64,000 bases of DNA from Liolophura sinensis (Eukaryota > Mollusca > Polyplacophora > Chitonida > Chitonidae), in the NCBI RefSeq assembly GCF_032854445.1, contig NC_088297.1, positions 2,151,403 to 2,215,402 on the forward strand. The letters run 5' to 3'. A program made the translations under genes and the position numbers. The notes under the pieces were generated by a model that worked only from the letters and a program-made list of their open reading frames with translations, was not told the origin of the DNA and made no database searches. This document shows, one piece after another, positions 34,662 to 44,196 of this stretch; position 1 is the stretch's first letter, and each line of letters opens with the position of its first letter.

Positions 34662-35862
34662 TACACTCAAAAACTTATTCTATCATTGGTCTTTTATTTT
34701 AACAAAATAGTGTGTTATACTCAATATAATATCCGGTTAGTTTAAATAGAATCTTTATGTTAAATTAATAGAATACATCTGTTATGTGTTAACAGAATAA
34801 TCTGTTACAATTGCAGAATACATTCTAGCATCACTCAGACAATAGGCTTTCTGTGCAGGGGTAAAATTAATAGAATACATGTGTTATGTGTTAACAGAAT
34901 AATCTGTTACAATTGCAGAATACATTCTAGCATCACTCAGACAATAGGCTGTCTGTGCAGGGGTAAAATTAATAGGATACATGTGTTATACATGTGTTAT
35001 GTGTTAACAGAATAATCTGTTACAATTGCAGAATACATTCTAGCATCACTCGTACAATAGGCTTTCTGTGCAGGGGTAAAATTAATAGAATACATGTGTT
35101 ATATTTAACAGAATAATCTGTTACAATTGCAGGATACATTCTAGCATCACTCAGACAATAGGCTTTCTGTGCAGGGGTAATATTAATAGGATACATGTGT
35201 TATACATGTGTTATGTGTTAACAGACTAATCTGTTACAATTGCAGAATACATTCTAGCATCACTCAGACAATAGGCTTTCTGTGCAGGGGTAAAATTAAT
35301 AGAATACATGTGTTATACATGTGTTATGTGTTAACAGAATAATTTGTTACAATTGCAGAATACATTCTAGCATCACTCAGACAATAGGCTTTCTGTGCAG
35401 GGGTAAAATGAATAGAATACATGTGTTATACATGTGTTATGTGTTAACAGAATAATCTGTTACAATAGCAGAATACATTCTAGCATCACTCAGACAATAG
35501 GCTGTCTGTGCAGGGGTAAAATTAATAGAACACATGTGTTATATTTAACAGAATAATCTGTTACAATTGCAGGATACATTCTAGCATCACTCAGACAATA
35601 GGCTTTCTGTGCAGGGGTAAAATTAATAGAATACATGTGTTATACATGTGTTATGTGTTAACAGAATAATCTGTTACAATTGCAGAATACATTCTACCAT
35701 CACTCAGACAATAGGCTTTCTGTGCAGGGGTAAAATTAATGGAATACATGTGGTATGTGTTAACAGAATAATCTGTTACAATAGCAGAATACATTCTAGC
35801 ATCACTCAGACAATAGGCTTTCTGTGCAGGGGTAAAATTCACAGATTATGTTTTTGAGTGTA
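34662..35862. mobile_element. MITE-like element with internal satellite array
   Basis: Outer inverted ends TACACTCAAAAAC (34662-34674) and GTTTTTGAGTGTA (35850-35862) match perfectly over 13 bases. Inside, about ten tandem units of 100-114 bp repeat; GCAGGGGTAA recurs near 34855, 34957, 35070, 35171, 35283, 35397, 35511, 35611, 35724 and 35827. Unit length varies partly through an extra TACATGTGTTA block. Each unit has palindromic TGTTAACAGAATAATCTGTTA. Non-coding. Confidence 0.88.
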
Positions 35863-38142
35863 ATCTATTTAACGCATTATCTTTTGATAACGTATGTACA
35901 ACTTTTTTCTTCACTAAATAAGAATGTGCATTACAAAATAGACAAATATGCAGCCCTTTAATTTTATCACATAGAGTTATCAAATTATCCGTCTTTACCC
36001 GAGATAATATCCATCTCACTATCACCTCACATACGGTCGGGTTCTAGAATTGTCCACAACAGGCAAAGAATTATGCACTTTAATTGCATTAAATATCCGA
36101 TTGCATTAAACAGATGAAGTGACGTAGGAAGACGTCCTTTTCGTTCGTTACGGCAGTAGATATGATCTTTCTTAGGCTATTTGATTGCTGTAGACCAGAA
36201 AACTCTCCACATATATGACTACTAACAGGTTTATGAGTGGTGGAAACTGGAGTGACCGTAGCTATCTACCGCCGTTTGTCAGGTACCTTACAAACCTGCT
36301 GACTGAATGCCGCAGCCGAACCGTCACTAGATGGATTTGAGCGTGTGACTGATCTAACGCATTAGATTACTGAGCCAGCGCGGACTGTCATATATGAATC
36401 TGAGTACATGTAGATCTGTTTAGAGCATTCTGTGTGGCTCTGGGTTGGGCGGCTTCTTGACGTGACATAAATAGAGTATACAGTAAAGATGTGCTTTCGT
36501 TTTGTTTGTTGTACATGTGTGTACACAAAATTATTCAATGAATCGTTATCCTCAGACGTATTAGTGAACATCGCAAATAAATTTCGTCCACAGATAAAAA
36601 CGTGACCGCCGTAGCGGATTAAAATGAAACATTCTTCAGTATGGCCTTAGAAACCAATTAGACTAATAAGCAAATGACCCACTGTCTATGGACAGGTTTC
36701 AAACCTGTATTGTTGTATCTCCAAAACTACAGATCCATTATCAATGACAGTTTAAGCCGGGATCCATTGGCAGCTTTTATGCATGGTATTTCATTGTGGT
36801 CAGTATAACTAACATTTGATCTCCACTCTAAGCTCAGAATTCATACTTACCTTAGAACGTTGTATATCTCCAAAGCTACAGATCCAAATTCAGCGTGTGC
36901 GTCTTAAAGTTCACATTTGGCTCGTTTACCTTTTTCAACATTCTACATATTCAAAACCAGGCAGCTAAATTCAGTGAAAGTTTGTGTATAAATTTATTGG
37001 TTCCTCTTCACCCTACACCCATATCCCACCAGACTTTGTATAACTGGTTTTCGATCAAGATCTATTTTCTCAGAACAGAGTTCATATTCAAATCAACGGC
37101 ATTATCTGTCCATAACCATGGAGTAAAATGCAATGAAACTTCATATGTGGTATTACTGGCGTGTCTTCCGGAGCTCACATATCAGAGTTAAAATTTGTCC
37201 CTTGAGATTTAAGCTTGTGTAAATACTGTGTCTAAAATGAACATGGTATTCAAAAGGGTATAAGCCATTATAACGGTATTATATTACATAGAGAAGAGTT
37301 TAGCGAAGTTCAGCATTCAGTGTACGTGCAGTTGTGAAAAGCACACGTGTGAAAGCAGCAGATTTAATTCATATGTATTTCATGTACAGTTACAGATCTT
37401 TATTATTTTCTGTGCTTAATACAAAATTGAAGATTGGGCGGTGTGGAGAATTGTCGAGCAGCACTACGTTTCTCAATAAGAAAGTACGAGGCGCAAAGCA
37501 GCGGGGACTCAACGTGACTTATTCTCCAGGAATGTACAGTTACCAGGTCTTTCTCCCACCTAAACGGTTGCATTAGTGCCACATAATAAACGATTTTTTG
37601 TGTTTAGCGATGAGAGTGGGGATACTGAGCGCGCAGATAGCGCTGGCTGTTTTAGTTCTTTATGTGTGGCGACATGGCCAAGGCAAATTAAAAAAAGTAC
37701 GGCTATCGCACTTTCCCGAGTTAGAAATTACGGATTCTCAACAGAGTGACCCCACAACTAGCGTCAAATAAAGGTTAAGCCTGACATAACGCCTTTAGAA
37801 ACTTTTGATCAACCAGATCCTCGTTAAGAAGGTATATCAAATCTCTGGTTGGGGGAATGAACCAGAGAACCTTCGGACTTTCTGCAGCGCAGTTTTGTTG
37901 ATCTCTTAGCTCCTTTTCCAATTCAATCGATATGTAAATTGAAAAAGCTATATGCATAGCCACAGTATCTTAAATGAGAATGCAGAGATAATTGTTTGTG
38001 TATGCTACACTTCCAATGGCTTCTTTTGCCAGCGAAATTATTGCTTTCAAAAGTAAACAAAATATATGTCTTCTTGTAAGTGATAAATACAAAAACACAG
38101 AGGTTTTAAGACTCATTGTTTTGTCTTTCTGCTTTATTGTAG

Positions 38143-38342
38143 GTATGGGTAGTTTCGATCGGGCAAAGTTTTCCTGCCAGGTTTGTGGTAAGACTTTTAC
38201 TCTGAAAACAAACTTACGACGCCATGAACGTGTTCATAAACCTAAGGCGTCAACGAACGCCATAACGTGCGAGGAGTGCGGGAAAGAGTTCCTCCGTTCG
38301 GACTGTTACAAAGATCATATGGCCGCCAAACACAAGCGATGA
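38143..38342 (+). CDS. Terminal exon 12: paired C2H2 zinc fingers
   Basis: The acceptor TTTCTGCTTTATTGTAG ends at 38142, phase 1. It encodes 65 residues to the stop at 38340-38342. Finger 1 is CQVCGKTFTLKTNLRRHERVH; finger 2 is CEECGKEF...HMAAKH. The linker KPKASTNAIT parallels that of exon 11. An AATAAA lies at 38741-38746. It is the last member seen; the next gene (from 44.2 kb) is on the other strand, so this may be the 3' end of the whole locus. Confidence 0.87.
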
Positions 38343-38740
38343 CCAACCTGGTTGCCATGATTACGTCTCACAAACTGTGCGTAAGGTTACCCCTAAGTAT
38401 AATTGCCATACTTATACGGTGTTGGCTATCATGGCAGTTGAAATGACTTTAAGTAAATATCTTTAGCTGGTCTACAGAAATGTGACGCACAGAGAGAACT
38501 GCGTTTGCTGGTAATTAAAACCATGTACCATTTGTGCTTAACACTTTGCTATGACGGCATGATTTCTGCAATGCACACGCTCTTTTGACGTTTGGCACAG
38601 CGGAATTCTAGAACAGAGGTCCAGAGTAAACTTTTGTAATATATATTTCGAAAATGTTTAAATCGCACATTGATCAGTGGTTCGCTGGCTGTATGTGAGA
38701 AAACGCCGTAGCGCAGGAGTCAGTCAACAAATTAAATTGA

Positions 38741-38746
38741 AATAAA
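38741..38746 (+). promoter_or_regulatory. Candidate poly(A) signal after exon 12
   Basis: AATAAA 399 bp past the stop of exon 12. Confidence 0.4.
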
Positions 38747-38989
38747 CCTGTTATTGTTTCGGGAGCCGACTACATACGGCCCTCGTACACATAAGTGTTT
38801 TGTTGTATTACTTAATCTATTACCAACACTTTCGTATATGTGTATGAATATTATATAGTATTATCATTGTACACATCCATATATCACAGTTCTTCTCTCA
38901 ATGATACCGATTCGTGCATGTAGCTGCTATACATCTAATGGAGGCCTATATATCACAGTATTGTTTCATTGGTCTTGTACATACTATTT

Positions 38990-39580
38990 ACGTCTTACGA
39001 TCTTCTGCATACGAGTGTCGTTTTACCGGTTTTCAGCATACGACTGTGGTTTACTGGCCCTCTGCTGCATACGACTGTCGTTTTGTTGGTCTTCTCCACA
39101 CGACTGTCGTTTTGCTGGTCTTCTGCACATGACTGTCGCTTTACTGACCTTCTACATACGACTGTCGTTTACTGGTCTTCTGCATACGAGTGTCATTTTA
39201 CTGGTCTTCTACATACGACTGTCGTTTTCTGGCCCTCTGCATACCACTGTCGTTTTGCTGGTCTTCTGCACTAGACTTTCGTTTTGCTGGTCTTCTGCTT
39301 ACAACTGTCGTTTCACTGGTGTTCTAAATACGACTGTCGTTTTCCTGGTCTTCTACACACGACTGTCGTTTTGCTGGTCTTCTGCATACGACTGTCGTTT
39401 TACTGGTCTTCTGCATATTACCGTCGTTTTACTGGTCTTCTGCACTAGACTTTCGTTTTGCTGGTCTTCTGCTTACAACTGTCGTTTCACTGGTGTTCTA
39501 AATACGACTGTCGTTTTACTGGTCTTCTGCATATTACCGTCGTTTTACTGGTCTTCTGCATACTGTTATCGTTTTGCTGA
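38990..39580. repeat. Minisatellite, about 30-bp unit
   Basis: About 19 imperfect units around TACGACTGTCGTTTT and ACTGGTCTTCTGCA. Unit length keeps one frame open across the array, giving a spurious 233-residue frame rich in Phe, Cys, Ser and Val. Confidence 0.92.
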
Positions 39581-39599
39581 TTTTCTTACAAAGAATTAC

Positions 39600-39733
39600 T
39601 AATTTGGCCGTCGGCTTCCTCCAGGCTCTGCCCAGTTTCCTCCTACCATACTGCTGGCCTCCATCATGTATGTGAAATATTTTTGAGTACGGCGTAACAC
39701 GCCAATCATATAAATAAATCAATAAATAAATTA
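39600..39733 (+). repeat. tRNA-derived SINE, 5'-truncated
   Basis: GGCTCTGCCCAGTTTCCTCC through GAGTACGGCGTAACACG to (AAAT)n. It directly follows the minisatellite. Confidence 0.85.
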
Positions 39734-39925
39734 CATTATCGAAAGAGCCTTCACCGGTGAGGTCACGTGTTCGAATCCAGCTTCTACTAAAAGCAAATAT
39801 AAAAAAATCTGCATCAGAAGTCTTTATCTTTTAAGAATGGCGTTCAGCAACAATCAATTTAATTTCAATTAACCAACCACTAAAAAGAATGTCGATCACA
39901 TCAAATGAATCACAGAATATACGTT

Positions 39926-40476
39926 ACTCCACACAGAAACACATGTGGGGACACAAACTTGTGTTCTATCCACCAAAAGCCTTGTGTCAAATTTAAACAA
40001 CTCTATCTTGTGTGGAATTAACACAAGGACTTGTGTTGAAGAATTGAATACAAGATATGCTGGATGTTATACACAATATGTGTTGCAAAACACACAAGTT
40101 TTTGTTGTATTGAATAAAATACCTCATTCTGGTTCAAAACAAATTTGTGTTTTATTTATTTTGTAACACAAACGTGTACTTTATATTTTTAACATATGTT
40201 TGTGTTGGGTAACACATGTTTATGTTAGAGTAACACATTTCTGTGTTGGGTTAACATATGTTTGTGTTGGGTTACACATGTTTGTGTTAGAGAACACATT
40301 TCTGTGTTGGGTTAACATATGTTTGTGTTGGGTTACACATGTTTGTGTTGGAGAACACATTTCTGTGTTGGGTTAACATATGTTTGTGTTGGGGTAACAC
40401 ATTTCTGTGTTGTGTGAAAACGACACAAGATATTGTGTTAAATTTCAACACGTGTTTTGGTGTGTCGGAGTGATTT
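39926..40476. mobile_element. TIR element rich in TGTGTT/AACACA
   Basis: Imperfect inverted ends: TTACTCCACACAGAAACAC on the left and GTTTTGGTGTGTCGGAGTGA on the right. The interior has tandem AACACATGTTTGTGTTGGG-type units (about 40195-40415). Looks like a MITE with an amplified core; no coding capacity. Confidence 0.65.
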
Positions 40477-40519
40477 GACGCTCGATTGATGTCATAATAT
40501 ACGTATATGGACAATAATA

Positions 40520-40610
40520 TTTCAGTGTACTTCACTTGTACGTCGGCGGCAAGCTTATCGTGGGAGGAAACAGAGCACAGGCCGCGGAAAATTAACAAAC
40601 ATCCGCAGGC
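40520..40610 (-). repeat. Degraded SINE fragment
   Basis: TACGTCGGCGGCAAGC, GGGAGGAAAC and AACATCCGCAGG correspond to the SINE body in antisense. Confidence 0.6.
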
Positions 40611-41574
40611 AGGTTCAAATATGTCAGAGTAATAAGGTGCATAATCCCCTGTACATCATTGTATTCATGCATGCATGCGATCAACCTAGAGGCTAAGGGC
40701 GATGTTTCCGAATTGTTTTCTAAGGGCACATAACGAGCGCAAATTCCGTGTCTGGAGTAGGCGCTAGAGGTAAATATTATGTTTTACAGAGACAGCCGTG
40801 TGCCAGCGTAAATTGCGTATAACATAATATAGTAATATTATTTTATCCAGATGGAAGAGTTTTGAATATGTCGAAGTGATAGCCTGTTGTACGTAAACAT
40901 AAGTGGTACATGTATAGATTGATTGTAATCTCCCGATTGGATACAGATAGCTATGGATAGACTTTATGTCTTCGTAATAGTGCTTTGTGTCAGGTCCAAT
41001 TAAGGATCTTTTTCAGACGCAGCTAGTTGACGTTGTCACTGTCATGGTTCAGGGTTGGGCATGCCGGCTATACATAGCTGGTGGGGAATTCCCCGTATTG
41101 TCTGTAGAACCTTTCAGTTTGTTCGATTTCAGCTTCGGCTATTGTATAAGTTTTGGCGATCTCAGTGAAAGTGTCCGCACAAGGTACAGGGATTTCATAT
41201 CCCAAGCAATCGTGAATATCCAAGACCATCATAAATAAGGTCAGCATTTCTTCGAACAGGGAAATTTTTTGAGACCCGAGGTCCGAAAAGATTTCAGTTA
41301 AAACCACGGCACGTATAATCGAATGACGTTGAGCTGTATAAAATGCGGCTAGTACACTCTCGTTGTTCGGTTATTTTTGGGGACATTAATGCGATTGCTT
41401 AGATACATTCAAAAAGGGCTTAATTAGAAACAGAATAGGCATATTATAATTTGACCAATTCTTAAATTTGCGTATATTGAGCGACAGAAGCAAGTGTCGA
41501 GCATGCAAAGGAAATGTACGCCAAAAGAAAAAATTCCTTCCAGAGTGGAGCCAACGCCGCGCATCCCCGAAGCG

Positions 41575-41662
41575 AAAAGGAGCGGGTTCGGCGCCCGCGG
41601 TGTCAGCTGGGCTTTCCCCCTATCAGTATAGTACACGGCGGCCTGCCGAACCTGCTCCTTTT
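41575..41662. other. GC-rich hairpin, ~29-bp stem
   Basis: The left arm 41575-41603 (AAAAGGAGCGGGTTCGGC then GCCCGCGGTGT) pairs with 41633-41662 with a few mismatches; the loop is about 29 bases. It is a local GC island in AT-rich DNA. It could be a structured RNA precursor, a protein-binding site or a transposon remnant. A 69-residue open frame covers it but has no recognisable domain. Confidence 0.6.
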
Positions 41663-41669
41663 CCACTGA

Positions 41670-41890
41670 CTTCTTAACCCATCACTGAAACATCACTGCA
41701 TTTTTAACCCATCACTGACAAAGTACTTATTTTTAACCAATCACTGACATACAACTGACTTATTAACCCATCACTGACACACTAATGAATTATTAGCCCA
41801 TCACTGACAAACTACTGACTATTTAAACCACCACTGACACACTAATGACTATTTTAAGCCATCACAGACATATTACTGACATATAAATCT
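41670..41890. repeat. Degenerate tandem repeat flanking the 30-bp minisatellite
   Basis: Units based on AACCCATCACTGACA and CACTAATGA, about 30 bp long, with more variation than the array that follows. Confidence 0.75.
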
Positions 41891-42890
41891 ACAACTGCTG
41901 ATTCGTGAAGCCAGTACAGACGCACTGCTGATTCATGAACTCTCTACTGACGCACTGCTGATTCATGAACTCTCTACTGACGCACTGCTGATTCATGAAC
42001 TCTCTACTGACGCACTGCTGATTCATGAACTCTCTACTGACGTACTGCTGATTCATGAACACTCTACTGACGCACTGCTGATTCATGAACTCTCTACTGA
42101 CGCACTGCTGATTCGTGAAGCCACTACTGACGCACTGCTGATTCATCAACTCTCTACTGACGCACTGCTGATTCGTGAAGCCACTACTGACGCACTGCTG
42201 ATTCATGAACTCTCTACTGACGCACTGCTGATTCATGAACTCTCTACTGACGCACTGCTGATTCATGAACTCTCTACTGACGCACTGCCGATTCATGAAC
42301 TCGCTACTGACGCACTGCCGATTCATGAACTCTCTACTGACGCACTGCTGATTCGTGAAGCCACTACAGACGCACTGCTGATTCATGAACTCTCTACTGA
42401 CGCACTGCTGATTCATGAATACTCTACTGACGCACTGCTGATTCATGAACTCTCTACTGACGCACTGTTGATTCATGAACTCTCTACTGACGCACTGCTG
42501 ATTCATGAACTCTCTACTGACGCACTGCTGATTCATGAACTCTCTACAGACGCACTGCTGATTCATGAACTCTCTACTGACGCACTGCTGATTCATGAAC
42601 TCTCTACTGACGCACTGCTGATTCATGAACACTCTACTGACGCACTGCTGATTCATGAACACTCTACTGACGCACTGCTGATTCATGAACACTCTACTGA
42701 CGCACTGCTGATTCATGAACTCTCTACTGACGCACTACTGATTCGTGAACCCACTACTGACGCTCCACTCCCTCATCAACCAACTACTGACGCACCACTC
42801 TCTCATGAACCCGCTACTGACGCACCACTCTCTCGAGAACCCACTACTGACACACTCCTACTGTTTCATGAACCCACCAGCGAAGCACTA
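41891..42890. repeat. 30-bp minisatellite, about 30 units
   Basis: The unit is GCACTGCTGATTCATGAA plus CTCTCTACTGAC. Units are mostly exact, with variants (GATTCGTGAAGCCACTAC) scattered through the array and a diverged end from about 42740. Because 30 is a multiple of 3, long frames stay open on both strands (minus 41889-42716; plus 42468-42920). Confidence 0.95.
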
Positions 42891-43848
42891 CTGGCTCATT
42901 ATTCATATCCTTTGCATTAACGTTACACTTGTAATATCTCATGTCAACGGGCTAAGGATTTGTTTGTTCTTTCCGCGGATCAGTACTGATATATGCCGGC
43001 GACTTGACGTTATTGAACAGCGGATCCAGAAATCTTTCACATAGGCTTACTCAAAATACAAGGCTGAATTATATCAAATTATCAGACGTAAATATTTATT
43101 TACAAAAGCGTACAACTAATGTCAACATTAACCATGTACCATTAATAACTTGAAACAAGAATGTTAGAAAATATCATAAAATATACCTATATCAAAGGAA
43201 AAATATATTATGTAATATCCGTGCTATTTTTGGATTAAATTTCCTGTTGGGTCATACAACATGCTCTAAATAGGCAATCATGGTACATTCCTGGTTTATC
43301 TCTCAGGGGATAAGGGAATGAAGATACATACAATATGAAAATACTGTATTTCATTATACGCAGTGACAATTATTATTTTAATTGAACAGACGTATTTTCG
43401 CTTACATTTAAACAAAAAGCGACATGGTAATTAGCAAGCTGCGGTAGGGAGCGCTGTTGTGGAGTCAAACAGCTCGTCACATTAACTGTTTGCTTATACA
43501 CGACTGCTGCCCACATAGTTGGCTTCCCTTACATAGATAGGATTGAAATATATAACAAAATTGTTCTAAAAATCCTATATACAAGTAGCCATTGTTGACT
43601 TTTTCCTGTTAGCTACATTTTTCGTTACCAACATACAAACGAAGTCAACGAAAATTGCAATCAAAAAAGTGAACAATTTAAACAAAAGCCGCTCGCACAA
43701 AAAATAACACTGAATATATGTCATAAATAAGATTAGACGAAAGTAAGAATTTGTAATTTAAGTACTAGTAAAGGGAGGTGTCAGCTTGAAACAAAGACAA
43801 GGTGTGAAGGACAATCCGTGGTTTAATGCTTGCGACCTGATTCCGGTT

Positions 43849-43900
43849 ACACACACACGCACACGCACGCACACACGTACGCACACACGCGCACACACAC
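43849..43900. repeat. CA-rich microsatellite
   Basis: (AC)n interrupted by GC and TAC. Confidence 0.9.
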
Positions 43901-44196
43901 TCCAATTGTGTTGGTCAAGTGATACAGAGCGCAAATGGAAAACACGTCCATTTTTGTGAATGTTTGTTTCGACATTCGAAACATTTTAGACGAACCTTCC
44001 ATCATTACGTTGAGTTTTTCCAGTATTTAACACACATGCTGCTTGCACTCAACAAAAACAGGAACTTAGCCGAGACTGAAACGTTCTGTTTATGGAACGT
44101 TTCATGGTGTAAGGCATCCAATAAAAAAGGAAAAGAGAAAACATGTAGTGAAATTCAAATTCAGTGATAAAAATGGTTTTACACTTTAAGATTGAC

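Larger units (their letters stand above)
30823..38142. other. Long repeat-rich interval between exons 11 and 12
   Basis: No coding exon recognised in 7.3 kb. It holds a degraded SINE (31815-32010), two fold-back elements (33138-33308; 33971-34188), repeat D copy 3 and a MITE-like element with a tandem array (34662-35862). The remaining AT-rich sequence, including 36.0-38.1 kb, shows nothing I can name. Confidence 0.5.
900..38342 (+). other. Tandem array of 12 phase-1 alternative terminal exons
   Basis: Nine recombinase core-binding-like exons are followed by three C2H2-pair exons, all on the plus strand. Seen directly: every copy follows a YAG acceptor, every copy enters its reading frame with two bases of a split codon (phase 1), and every intact copy ends in a stop inside the exon. 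No shared start Met exists; the methionines or TTGs that open some frames lie in the intron before the acceptor. Known analogues with swapped 3' exons are Drosophila lola (paired zinc fingers) and mod(mdg4) (FLYWCH). Inference: one locus with common 5' exons left of the window. A row of independent small genes is less likely because phase and acceptor are kept in every copy. Confidence 0.65.
38343..44196. other. Intergenic interval between convergent genes
   Basis: No supported coding gene. It contains a candidate poly(A) signal (38741-38746), minisatellites (38990-39580; 41670-42890), a SINE (39600-39733), a TIR element (39926-40476), a hairpin (41575-41662), a CA repeat (43849-43900), and, for the minus-strand gene, ATTAAA (minus strand, 43827-43822) as a possible poly(A) signal about 370 bp past its stop. 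Confidence 0.55.

Noticed and set aside
34840-35840. Second CRISPR-like or regulatory repeat array
   Set aside because: Whole units are repeated without spacers, inside an element with inverted ends.
36300-36385. tRNA-like segment (ACTGAGCCAGCGCGG in reverse) near 36.37 kb, and another near 34.5 kb
   Set aside because: No complete cloverleaf could be drawn; more likely heads of old SINEs than tRNA genes.
37334-37576. 80-residue frame just upstream of exon 12
   Set aside because: No recognisable domain, no acceptor in the array phase, and composition like its flanks.
38901-39602. 233-residue plus-strand open frame with repeated FxWSSAYxCRF-like blocks
   Set aside because: It is the translation of a ~30-bp minisatellite; other frames are open as well and no start, splice or domain evidence exists.
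41068-41307. 79-residue minus-strand frame with plausible composition (SLFEEMLTLFMMVLDIHDC)
   Set aside because: An overlapping plus-strand frame is equally open; no domain, splice site or neighbour supports either. A homology search of both would decide.
41889-42716. 275-residue minus-strand frame of MNQQCVSREF repeats
   Set aside because: A 30-bp tandem repeat open on both strands; treated as a repeat only.
41891-42890. CRISPR-like array
   Set aside because: Units are contiguous with no unique spacers, and the DNA is clearly from an animal genome.
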